Positions 32,977 to 40,988 of a stretch of 64,000 nucleotides of DNA are shown in pieces. Position numbers and translations under genes: made by a program. A model generated the notes under the pieces. The model made no database searches. It had not been told where the DNA came from and saw only the letters and a program-made list of their open reading frames with translations. Origin of the DNA: RUG14300 sp964391805 (GTDB lineage: Bacteria; Bacillota; Clostridia; Christensenellales; CAG-1252). Positions within the stretch are counted from its first letter, which is position 1, and each line of letters opens with the position of its first letter. The DNA is taken from the NCBI GenBank assembly GCA_964391805.1, contig CAYMNK010000001.1:1-64000 (forward strand), read 5' to 3'.

Positions 32977-34224
32977 ATGGCAGAAAAGAAAAACTATTTA
33001 TTTTGTTCATATTGCGGAAAAAGCGAAATAGAGGTAGGTAGGCTTGTTAGCGGTTTCGATCCTAAAGCGTTGATTTGTAAGGCTTGTGCAACTCGTTGTT
33101 TGGATTTTTTTGACAAACATTCCGTTTCTCCTGTAGAAGAGATAAGCCGTAAGGATAATCTCTTAACTCCTAAACAAATTAAGGCAAAACTCGATGATTA
33201 TATTATCGGTCAAGAGGAAGCTAAAAAGATTATTTCAGTCGCTGTATATAATCATTATAAGCGTGTTAGTTCATACATGCCCGAAGACGGTGTCGAATTA
33301 GAAAAAAGCAATGTGCTTTTGTTAGGACCTACCGGTAGCGGTAAAACATTATTGGCAAAAACGCTTGCTCGTATATTAAACGTACCTTTTGCCGTTGCCG
33401 ATGCTACCACTTTAACGGAAGCAGGATATGTAGGTGAGGACGTAGAAAACATTTTGCTTAAATTGATTCAAAATGCGAACTACGACATCGAAAAGGCTCA
33501 ACACGGCATTATTTACGTCGACGAAATCGATAAAATTGCACGAAAGACCGACAATGTTTCGATTACCCGTGATGTCAGCGGTGAGGGTGTTCAACAAGCA
33601 CTCTTGAAAATTATCGAAAGCACCGTTGCCAATGTACCGCCTCAAGGTGGACGAAAGCATCCCGAACAAGCATATTTGCAAATTGATACTAGTAATATTT
33701 TATTTATTTTCGGCGGAGCGTTTGTAGGATTGGAAAAGATTATTAATCAGAGAAAATCTGAAGGCAGTGTCGGATTCGGTGCTGCACTTCCCGATGTTTC
33801 GGATAGAAAATATTCCGATTTGATAAAGGATATCCAACCGAATGACTTGATTAAATTTGGTTTGATTCCCGAATTTGTGGGTAGAATTCCAATTGTGGTC
33901 GGATTAAACGGCCTTGACGAAGATACACTTGTTTCTATATTGACTCAACCTAAAAATGCCGTTATTAAGCAATATATCAAGATGTTTAAATACGATAACG
34001 TCGAACTTGAGTTTACTCCCGATGCTATAAGAGCAATAGCAATCAAAGCAAACAAACTTAAAACCGGAGCAAGAGGACTGAGAAGTATTATAGAGTCGAT
34101 AATGCTTGATATTAGTTACGAAATTCCAAGCGATGATAATATCAAAAAGGTTATCATTACAAAAGAGGTTGTAGAGACTAAGGAATCTCCCATTATAATT
34201 TATAACGAGGAAATTAATGGATAA
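32977..34224 (+). CDS. clpX: ClpX unfoldase
   Basis: The 415-residue ATPase opens with a C4 zinc finger (FCSYCGKSE ... ALICKACATRC), which binds adaptors and substrates. The AAA+ core follows: Walker A GPTGSGKT near residue 114, pore loop EAGYVGED, Walker B YVDEIDKIARK and sensor motifs including GARGLRSI. It feeds ClpP, encoded 78 bp upstream. Lon begins before clpX ends (8-bp overlap), so translation is coupled. Confidence 0.96.
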   Translation: MAEKKNYLFCSYCGKSEIEVGRLVSGFDPKALICKACATRCLDFFDKHSVSPVEEISRKDNLLTPKQIKAKLDDYIIGQEEAKKIISVAVYNHYKRVSSYMPEDGVELEKSNVLLLGPTGSGKTLLAKTLARILNVPFAVADATTLTEAGYVGEDVENILLKLIQNANYDIEKAQHGIIYVDEIDKIARKTDNVSITRDVSGEGVQQALLKIIESTVANVPPQGGRKHPEQAYLQIDTSNILFIFGGAFVGLEKIINQRKSEGSVGFGAALPDVSDRKYSDLIKDIQPNDLIKFGLIPEFVGRIPIVVGLNGLDEDTLVSILTQPKNAVIKQYIKMFKYDNVELEFTPDAIRAIAIKANKLKTGARGLRSIIESIMLDISYEIPSDDNIKKVIITKEVVETKESPIIIYNEEING

Positions 34225-36490
34225 TAATAAATTTTTACTAATACCCTCGGAGGAAGTCATTTTCCCCGAAGTTTGGAAGAGGATAACCCTTCCGAACGAA
34301 TCTATATATAGAGCTTACGAGCAATATTTCACTACAATAAACACATTTGTTAGTGGAATTTTTGTCATTGACGGAGTGTATTACGGTACATTGTGTAAGT
34401 TTGTCGATTTTCCCAAAAGGAAAAGCGGATTACCTGTTTTAAGATGTAACGGACTTTCGAAAGTAAAAATAACATCTTTTGATCGTGGTGCGGATTTGTT
34501 TGATTTAGATTTTTGTACTATAGATATTTTGCCTAACTTTACCATCGATGAGGATGATTTAGAAAAAATCGACGACTATATCAAGATGTTAAATGATAAA
34601 GTCATTGAGTTATCTAAAACACAAAGTTTGCGCAATACATTCCTTCATTGTGAACAAATGACTTTGACAAATGCAGAGTCATGGATTAATCGTAATTCTC
34701 AATTGCTCGATATCGAAGCACAATATGAATTGTTTTTAGAAACCGATGCATTGTTGACTATTACTAAAATGTGCGATTATCTCTCTCTTATGAAGGTTAA
34801 CGCATCGCTATCGGACGATCTTAATGAAAAGGTCGAAGAGGAAATTACTAAAGAGCAACAGGAATATTATCTCAGAAGCCAACTCAAGATTATTTATAAA
34901 GAACTCAACGGCGACGAGCAAGAGGTGTATAGAGAAAAAATCGAAAAATTAGATGCTCCTCAAACGGTAAAAAACAAATTATTTAGAGAAATCGAAAAGA
35001 TAAGTTCACTTTCTTCCGGTTCGCCCGAAGCGTATGTTGCCACTAATTACGTTGATTTTGTTTTATCATTACCATGGGGTGTATATTCCGAAGAAAATGA
35101 CTCAATCGACAATGCTCGTAAAATTCTCGAGGAAGACCATTACGGAATAGAAGAGGTTAAGGAGCGTGTTCTTGAATTTCTTGCCGTACATAAGCTTGTA
35201 AAAGAGAATAAAGGTAGTATATTGTGTTTCTATGGTCCCCCGGGAACCGGTAAAACGAGTATCGTTAAATCTATAGCGCGTGCTTTGAATCGTAAATATG
35301 TTCGCACAAGTTTAGGCGGAACGGGCGATGAAGCGGAAATCAGAGGTCATAGACGCACCTATTTAGGATCTATGCCGGGTAGAATCATATCCTCGATAAA
35401 GCAATCGGGCACCATGAATCCCGTTTTCTTGATGGATGAGATAGATAAACTTGGTAAAGATCATAAGGGCGACCCCGCAAGTGCTTTATTAGAAGTTCTC
35501 GATCCCGAACAAAACAAGGGCTTTGTTGATAATTATATGGATATGCCCTTCGACTTATCCAATGTTTTGTTTATTGCGACGGCTAACGATATTTCGCGTA
35601 TATCTAAACCGTTATTAGACAGGATGGAATTGATAGAAATGAGTAGCTATACTACCGAGGAAAAGGAACAAATAGCAATTCGCTACTTAATTCCGAAACA
35701 AATAAAAGCAAACGGATTGCCCGAAAATCTAATTAAATTCCAAAAGAGTGCCGTTGATGAGATAATACTCAACTATACAATGGAAGCCGGTGTTCGTAGC
35801 TTAGAAAAGTGCATTGCGCGTATTTGTCGTAAGATTGCCGTTAAATTCGGTGATAAACCTATTGAAAAATATACAGTCACAACTTCGAGGCTTACCGAAT
35901 TATTGGGTGCTCCTTTGAGTTTTACTAAACAAAACAGACCCGATGAGGTGGGTGTTATTACAGGGCTTGCCTATACAGCATATGGCGGTACCACAATGGA
36001 TATGGAAGCATTGTTAACGGCAGGAAAGGGCGAGTTAAGACTTACCGGATCATTAGGCGATGTAATGAAAGAAAGTGCTTCTCAAGCGCACACCTTAATC
36101 AAATCGCGTGCAAAAGAATATGGTATCGATGAAGAATTATTTAACAAGGATTTACATATCAACGCCGTAGAATGTGCAGTTCCTAAGGATGGCCCGAGTG
36201 CAGGCATTGCTCTTACTACCGTGATTTTATCGGCATATACCGGTAAAAAAATTAGATCCGACATCGCATTAACGGGTGAAATTTCGTTAAGCGGTAGGGT
36301 GTTACCTATCGGCGGAGTGAAGGAAAAATCAATGGGTGCTATTAACAAGGGTATATACAAAGTTGTTTTGCCCGAACAAAATAGACAAGATGTAGAGCGT
36401 TTGCCTTCGGCTATTAAATCGCGGGTTGAATATATATTTGTTCAAACAATTGATGAAGTTATCAAGGTGATGATTATAGATGAAAATTAA
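34217..36490 (+). CDS. lon: ATP-dependent protease Lon (LonA)
   Basis: This 757-residue protease has Walker A GPPGTGKTSI near residue 341, GGTGDEAEIRGHRRTYLGSM and the catalytic Ser-Lys pair: Ser in KDGPSAGIALTT near residue 665 and Lys in GGVKEKSMGAINKG near residue 708. The N-terminal 200 residues are poorly conserved relative to standard Lon, with no clear LON-substrate-binding signature, so substrate selection may differ. The start overlaps clpX by eight bases and the end overlaps engB by eleven. Confidence 0.95.
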   Translation: MDNNKFLLIPSEEVIFPEVWKRITLPNESIYRAYEQYFTTINTFVSGIFVIDGVYYGTLCKFVDFPKRKSGLPVLRCNGLSKVKITSFDRGADLFDLDFCTIDILPNFTIDEDDLEKIDDYIKMLNDKVIELSKTQSLRNTFLHCEQMTLTNAESWINRNSQLLDIEAQYELFLETDALLTITKMCDYLSLMKVNASLSDDLNEKVEEEITKEQQEYYLRSQLKIIYKELNGDEQEVYREKIEKLDAPQTVKNKLFREIEKISSLSSGSPEAYVATNYVDFVLSLPWGVYSEENDSIDNARKILEEDHYGIEEVKERVLEFLAVHKLVKENKGSILCFYGPPGTGKTSIVKSIARALNRKYVRTSLGGTGDEAEIRGHRRTYLGSMPGRIISSIKQSGTMNPVFLMDEIDKLGKDHKGDPASALLEVLDPEQNKGFVDNYMDMPFDLSNVLFIATANDISRISKPLLDRMELIEMSSYTTEEKEQIAIRYLIPKQIKANGLPENLIKFQKSAVDEIILNYTMEAGVRSLEKCIARICRKIAVKFGDKPIEKYTVTTSRLTELLGAPLSFTKQNRPDEVGVITGLAYTAYGGTTMDMEALLTAGKGELRLTGSLGDVMKESASQAHTLIKSRAKEYGIDEELFNKDLHINAVECAVPKDGPSAGIALTTVILSAYTGKKIRSDIALTGEISLSGRVLPIGGVKEKSMGAINKGIYKVVLPEQNRQDVERLPSAIKSRVEYIFVQTIDEVIKVMIIDEN

Positions 36491-37076
36491 TAATGTAGTT
36501 TTTAAAACATCGGTAAACAAAGGCGCGTTGCTTAACGCTGCTCCCGAAATCGCTGTTGTCGGTAGAAGTAATGTCGGCAAAAGTTCTTTTATTAACTATA
36601 TTTGCGGTAACGGTAAGTTAGCAAGAACGTCGTCTACTCCAGGTAGAACACGCTTAATAAACTATTTTGAAGTTAATTCGGGTGAGTTTTTTATAGTTGA
36701 TTTACCCGGCTACGGTTTCGCTAAGGTTTCAAAAGAAGAAAAAGATAATTGGGGCGAAATTATAGAGGGCTATTTCCAAAAAAGTGAAACATTAAAGCAC
36801 GTTTTTATTATTACCGATATCCGTATTCCCGACTCGCCAAAGGATATACAAATGATTAATTACTGTTATCATTTTAATATTCCCTTTACAATTATTGCCA
36901 ATAAGAGCGATAAAGTCGCGAAAAGTAAAATACCGCATTATCTTAAATTGTTAGCGGCAGGGCTAAAGGTTGCCGTGGGAAATATCATAGCGGTCAGTTG
37001 TCTTGATAAAAAAGGTAAAGATGCAGTATTCGAAAGAATTGACCAAATACTGCATACCGATAATAAATTTGAATAA
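36480..37076 (+). CDS. engB: Ribosome biogenesis GTPase YsxC/EngB
   Basis: The 198-residue GTPase has G1 GRSNVGKSSF near residue 29, G2 TSSTPGRT, G3 DLPGYGFA and G4 NKSDK. It is needed for 50S maturation in Bacillus. Its position after lon is the standard one. The ATG lies inside the last codons of lon, with the ribosome binding site within lon (GGTGAT). A terminator follows. Confidence 0.95.
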   Translation: MKINNVVFKTSVNKGALLNAAPEIAVVGRSNVGKSSFINYICGNGKLARTSSTPGRTRLINYFEVNSGEFFIVDLPGYGFAKVSKEEKDNWGEIIEGYFQKSETLKHVFIITDIRIPDSPKDIQMINYCYHFNIPFTIIANKSDKVAKSKIPHYLKLLAAGLKVAVGNIIAVSCLDKKGKDAVFERIDQILHTDNKFE

Positions 37077-37087
37077 AATTATTAATT

Positions 37088-37111
37088 AGCTCCGTTATTC
37101 GGAGCTTTTTT
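37088..37111 (+). terminator. Terminator of the tig-clpP-clpX-lon-engB group
   Basis: AGCTCCG (37088-37094) pairs with CGGAGCT (37100-37106), followed by T residues. Confidence 0.88.
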
Positions 37112-37742
37112 ATTGAGGGAATAGCGGTAGATCGAAAAATCCGTCGCAAACCTCGTTTTGAAATTCTTGACAGGGCGGAATGAAACAATAACCGTAAGAG
37201 GGTACGAGAAGTTCGACATCGGTAACGACCTTTATTATGACTGTTACGCAAATAGTTAAATTAAATGTTGCATCCGATACATATGTACCAACCGTGCTGA
37301 TTGCATTCACGACTGCTTCCAACCTATATGGAATTACAGATGCTTCGGGAATATGTAAAATAATGTCCTTGGGTATGGTTATTGTGGCGTTTCCCGTTGC
37401 TGTGGTTCGATTGGCATTGCTGAATAGTACGCTCATCGGAATATCTACATCGAGTTGAACCCTCGAACAGTGCTCGCTATCCGTTAATGGAGTGACTACC
37501 AAATTATTAATCGTTCCTCGTGAGGTTGAACTTGTCGCACTAATAAAGGTAAATGGTGTCGTTACGTCGGTAGGTGTAGTTGAAAGTAAAGACACTGTTG
37601 TATTGGTGAGAGTTTCTTGGCGTATGCACGCATCAAAAACCTTTGTTGCTTGTATGCATACTTTTTCGCAAAGTCCTTGCATGGGGTTTCCGTTTATGGG
37701 CCCGGGCATACGATCCGGTCTGATATTATTTGAAAAAGACAT
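37110..37742 (-). CDS. Unrecognised cysteine-containing protein, possible spore-envelope type
   Basis: The 210-residue protein has no signal peptide or membrane segment. It begins with a polar stretch and a block with GLCEKVCIQATKVFDACIRQ near residue 24, has a Thr/Ser-rich beta-type middle (VTTPFTFISATSSTSRGTIN) and ends YGYCFIPPCQEF, with eight cysteines overall. I recall similar VCIQ-x-x-KVFDxC starts in uncharacterised Clostridia proteins. A spore coat or surface role is only a guess based on composition and on the sporulation genes in the window. AGGAGG precedes the start. Confidence 0.6.
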   Translation of the reverse strand: MSFSNNIRPDRMPGPINGNPMQGLCEKVCIQATKVFDACIRQETLTNTTVSLLSTTPTDVTTPFTFISATSSTSRGTINNLVVTPLTDSEHCSRVQLDVDIPMSVLFSNANRTTATGNATITIPKDIILHIPEASVIPYRLEAVVNAISTVGTYVSDATFNLTICVTVIIKVVTDVELLVPSYGYCFIPPCQEFQNEVCDGFFDLPLFPQ

Positions 37743-37847
37743 CTTTTTATCCTCCTGATAATCATACTTAATTATATGCCGTTAAGCATATAAAAGTGAA
37801 TTATCGAAGAATATAAAAAACCGCCCGAAGGCGGGAGTAATTAGTGG

Positions 37848-38540
37848 TTATTCTGCAATCAGTGTTAATGTGTTTTCTACGATATCACAAGAAGTAAGGT
37901 AGTATTCAACACCGTTTAGTTTGAAATACTTCTTATGGGGACTTTTTAAAGAATGAATATGACCATATACAACCTTACGAATCGGATATTTTTCGATAAT
38001 ATCTGTAAATTGAGAAGGTAGGTATCCGTCTTTGTATGGCGGAAAGTGTGTCATCAATATTATTTCTTGTTCGTCTTGTTTTTTTGACATCGCATCTTTG
38101 ATAGACATTTCAAGTCTTAATAATTCTCTGTTAAAAATGTTGATATCGGCTTGTTCGGTGGTTTCTGTCGGGATATCCCATCCTCTCGTACCGCAAAAGA
38201 CATAGTTTCCAATGGATACGGAGTTATTTTGAATGGGATAAACATTATCGGGTAAAGCAAGTTTTAATTTCGAATAACTTGTCCACCAATATTCGTGATT
38301 GCCTTTGATTATTATTTTTTTACCGGGGAGATTAAAGAAAAATGACATATCGTAAAGAGCACCGTTTAGATCGGTAGCCCAACTTAAATCACCGCACAAA
38401 AGGACGATATCGTCATCAGATACCTTATTAATCCAGTCCTCGCGAACTTTATCGAGGTAACCACTCCAGGACGAACCGAATATATCCATAGGCTTATCTC
38501 CTTTTAAAGAAATATGTAAATCTGAAATAGCGTATATCAT
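37848..38540 (-). CDS. Calcineurin-like metallophosphoesterase
   Basis: The 230-residue enzyme has all metallophosphoesterase motifs: DLHIS near residue 7, GDLSWA near residue 45, GNHEYWW near residue 76, MTHFPPY near residue 160 and GHIHS near residue 189. Each supplies a metal or phosphate ligand. The natural substrate is not evident; relatives act on nucleotides or phospholipid heads. AAGGAG lies six bases before ATG 38540, with another ATG at 38543. A promoter with 17-bp spacing lies at 38559-38587. Confidence 0.88.
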   Translation of the reverse strand: MIYAISDLHISLKGDKPMDIFGSSWSGYLDKVREDWINKVSDDDIVLLCGDLSWATDLNGALYDMSFFFNLPGKKIIIKGNHEYWWTSYSKLKLALPDNVYPIQNNSVSIGNYVFCGTRGWDIPTETTEQADINIFNRELLRLEMSIKDAMSKKQDEQEIILMTHFPPYKDGYLPSQFTDIIEKYPIRKVVYGHIHSLKSPHKKYFKLNGVEYYLTSCDIVENTLTLIAE

Positions 38541-38558
38541 CATAATCTCCTTATTTAT

Positions 38559-38587
38559 ATTATAAAGTATTTGATTATATTTTTCAA
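38559..38587 (-). promoter_or_regulatory. Promoter for the metallophosphoesterase gene
   Basis: On the minus strand, TTGAAA (38587-38582), 17-bp spacer, TATAAT (38564-38559). Confidence 0.65.
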
Positions 38588-38896
38588 CATATTCTTTGTA
38601 AATCGGAATGTATTTTTTTTGTCCACCAATAACCACCAATTCTTTCCAATTGGTTTTTTCTTGTCAATTCGCAAATCCAAATTGTCTGATTTTAAGTATT
38701 AAAAAAGCGATTCGTCCACGATGTGACCACGCGCATCCCTTAAGAAGTGCAACAGATATAATACACTTGCAACTCTCATAAACTATACATAATCTACTAA
38801 AAAGTATAAAAAGTACAGTAAAATAAAATAAATATTACACAAAGCTAATTATTAAGAAAAATTAATCGAAAAATTGACACTTTTTGAAAAAAAGTT

Positions 38897-38936
38897 TGGG
38901 ATGAATGTGGATTTTTGTGGATTAACGTGGTATAAT
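38897..38936 (+). promoter_or_regulatory. mraZ promoter with MraZ operator repeats
   Basis: TATAAT at 38931-38936 is preceded by TGG (extended -10) and lacks a good -35. TGG triplets stand at 38897, 38908, 38918 and 38928, spaced 11, 10 and 10 bp, the last three each preceded by G. MraZ binds tandem TGGG-type repeats at 10-bp spacing in E. coli, and this array overlaps the promoter, so MraZ probably represses its own operon. Confidence 0.75.
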
Positions 38937-38957
38937 CATAGCATAGGAGATTACCAC

Positions 38958-39428
38958 ATGAAGATTTTAACAGGTACATACGAATATTTCCTTGATGAAA
39001 AGGGCAGAACTCGTATACCCCAAGTAGCGAAAGACATACTTGGAGAGAATCTTTATGTAGGTAAGGGCATGGGATCATACCTTGCTGTTTACTCCGAAGA
39101 GGCTTTAGCCGAAAAATCTTTGCTTGCTAAAGAGTATTCGGAGATAAGATCTCCACAAGAAGATTTGATGAACCTTGTTAACTATTACAGAGATTTCTTT
39201 TCGGATGTTGCTCCGTTTACCAGTGATAACCAAAAGCGTTATAGAATTCCTAAGAATCTAATCAAGTACGCCTGTTTGGATGACGATGAAAAAATTTTTC
39301 TTGTAGGTAACAACACTGTTCTTGAAATCTGGTCACCTAAGATGTACGAACATAGGTACGATAATAAAATTGCTTTCTCTCGGATTCTTCCTAAAGTGAA
39401 AAGCGATGATGATGGTGACAATAAATGA
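38958..39428 (+). CDS. mraZ: MraZ, transcriptional regulator of the dcw cluster
   Basis: The 156-residue protein has two SpoVT/AbrB-like MraZ halves: GTYEYFLDEKGRTRIPQVAK and FTSDNQKRYRIPKNLIKYA, each with the DxxGR/Q-R-x-x-IP motif that contacts DNA. MraZ forms a ring and represses the division and cell-wall operon. GGAGA lies seven bases ahead of ATG 38958; an upstream reading would run through the operator and is rejected. Confidence 0.93.
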   Translation: MKILTGTYEYFLDEKGRTRIPQVAKDILGENLYVGKGMGSYLAVYSEEALAEKSLLAKEYSEIRSPQEDLMNLVNYYRDFFSDVAPFTSDNQKRYRIPKNLIKYACLDDDEKIFLVGNNTVLEIWSPKMYEHRYDNKIAFSRILPKVKSDDDGDNK

Positions 39429-40345
39429 GCGAATTCAAGCATATTCCGGTAATGCTTAATGAGGTTCTTGAGGGACTTACAATAAAACCCGACGGAGTAT
39501 ATGCGGATTTAACCTTAGGCGGTGCAGGACACTCGATTGAGATTCTTAAAAGACTTACGAGCGGACAACTTATAGGTGTCGATAAGGATCAAGATGCACT
39601 CAAAGCCGCTAAGGAAAGATTGAAAGACTTTGATAACTGTACCTTTATTAATTCTGATTTTAAAGATGCAATTAAAGAATTGCCTCAAGTCGATGGAATA
39701 CTTATGGATTTAGGTGTAAGTTCATATCAACTCGATACACCGGAACGCGGATTTAGTTATCGTTTAGACGGTGAGTTGGATATGCGTATGTCACAAAATG
39801 ACACGCTAACGGCAAAAATCGTTGTTAATACATTATCCGAGCAAGAATTATCGAAAATATTTTTCGAATACGGCGAAGATAAGTATTCGAGACAAATAGC
39901 GAGTGCTATATGTAAAAAAAGAATCGAAAAGCCTATTGAAACTACCAAGGACCTGACCGAAATTATTTGGAATGCGATTCCTACTAAAGCAAGATATTCA
40001 GGCTCAAATCCTTATATGAGAGTTTTTCAGGCATTGAGAATATATGTAAACGGAGAATTGGTTGGATTGGCCGAAGCAGTCGATAACGCCATATCTAAAT
40101 TAAAGAAAGGCGGTAGGTTATGCATAATTACCTTCCACTCATTAGAGGATAGAATAGTTAAGCAAAGACTTAAATATCACGAACTTGACTGTGTGTGTCC
40201 ACCTAAAATGCCCATCTGTACCTGTGGAAAGGTCAGTACGGTGAAAATAATTACCAAGAAACCCATTACCGCGAGTGAGGACGAATTGAGGGTCAATTCA
40301 AGGTCCGAATGCGCCAAACTAAGAATTGCCGAAAAAAAGGTATAG
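39425..40345 (+). CDS. rsmH: 16S rRNA (cytosine-1402 N4) methyltransferase RsmH
   Basis: The 306-residue enzyme methylates 16S rRNA at C1402. It shows HIPVMLNEVLEGL, motif I ADLTLGGAGHS, GVDKDQDALKAA, MDLGVSSYQLDTPERGFSY and the C-terminal ITFHSLEDRIVK. Its start overlaps the mraZ stop by four bases (ATGA), so translation is coupled. This is the standard second gene of the dcw cluster. Confidence 0.96.
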   Translation: MSEFKHIPVMLNEVLEGLTIKPDGVYADLTLGGAGHSIEILKRLTSGQLIGVDKDQDALKAAKERLKDFDNCTFINSDFKDAIKELPQVDGILMDLGVSSYQLDTPERGFSYRLDGELDMRMSQNDTLTAKIVVNTLSEQELSKIFFEYGEDKYSRQIASAICKKRIEKPIETTKDLTEIIWNAIPTKARYSGSNPYMRVFQALRIYVNGELVGLAEAVDNAISKLKKGGRLCIITFHSLEDRIVKQRLKYHELDCVCPPKMPICTCGKVSTVKIITKKPITASEDELRVNSRSECAKLRIAEKKV

Positions 40346-40374
40346 TTCTAAAAAACAAACGGAGAGAATAGACT

Positions 40375-40986
40375 ATGATGACTCTAAGCGCACAAAATGA
40401 ACAATTATTAAACAGAGTTGAATCGAACTGCGAAGCCGTGAATTGTAATGAAAACCATTACATATATCTTTCCAATGAATTAAGCATTGCGTATCGCAAG
40501 CACCTATTCGACTGTTTGGAAAACGGAGAGGGTATGGTGATTTCCGAAGTTGATTTTGAAGATTCGGAAAGGTATGCCGATAAGAATAAAAGAAGTGCTC
40601 AATCGGTTAGACCTTTGAGTGCAACATCAGCGGCAATGAGAGAAAGTGTTAAACCTCGCGAAAGAACGGTTAAAACTTTTGATCGCAGAAAAACTGCTAT
40701 TCTCGTAATGTATGCCGTTATGGTTATTGCAATAGTAACTACGCTTATATTGACCGTTCCCGGAACGGCATGGGAGCAGGAATCCGTAACATTTCCTCCC
40801 GTTACGAGCGAGGTTGCGATTGCGGCAGGTAGCAATTTAAGTATACAAGATCAAGGGTTAGACGTCATAATGACAGAGGAAGGTCCTGTAACGGTAACTC
40901 TCGAACCGTATGCCGAAACCGAGCAACCTACTACAAATTGGTTTGATAAGCTGTGCGACTGGGTTAGTAACGTGGTCGGAGGCTAA
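40375..40986 (+). CDS. Single-pass membrane protein in the FtsL position
   Basis: The 203-residue protein has a long cytoplasmic head (about 105 residues, basic near the membrane), one membrane helix (residues 107-127, AILVMYAVMVIAIVTTLILT) and a 75-residue outer part rich in T, E and P. FtsL is expected between rsmH and the penicillin-binding protein. FtsL is normally about 110 residues with a coiled coil after the membrane; here no heptad pattern follows. It may be a much diverged FtsL or a replacement. GGAGAG is eight bases before the ATG. Confidence 0.6.
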   Translation: MMTLSAQNEQLLNRVESNCEAVNCNENHYIYLSNELSIAYRKHLFDCLENGEGMVISEVDFEDSERYADKNKRSAQSVRPLSATSAAMRESVKPRERTVKTFDRRKTAILVMYAVMVIAIVTTLILTVPGTAWEQESVTFPPVTSEVAIAAGSNLSIQDQGLDVIMTEEGPVTVTLEPYAETEQPTTNWFDKLCDWVSNVVGG

Positions 40987-40988
40987 TA

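Larger units (their letters stand above)
38541..38957. other. Intergenic region between the phosphoesterase and mraZ
   Basis: About 415 bp. The left part holds the leftward phosphoesterase promoter; 38635-38659 is a hairpin (ACCAATT/AATTGGT) with a T-run on the plus strand that has no obvious gene to serve. The stretch 38700-38750 is GC-richer, with an imperfect stem around GTCCAC/GTGACC; a small RNA is possible but unsupported. The rest is A-rich up to the mraZ promoter/operator at 38897. Confidence 0.45.

Noticed and set aside
38700..38770. Small RNA gene before mraZ
   Set aside because: The GC-rich patch and weak hairpin lack a convincing promoter-terminator pair on either strand.
38874..38957. 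Upstream extension of mraZ
   Set aside because: It would translate through the promoter and operator repeats, while ATG 38958 has a proper ribosome binding site and matches the family start.
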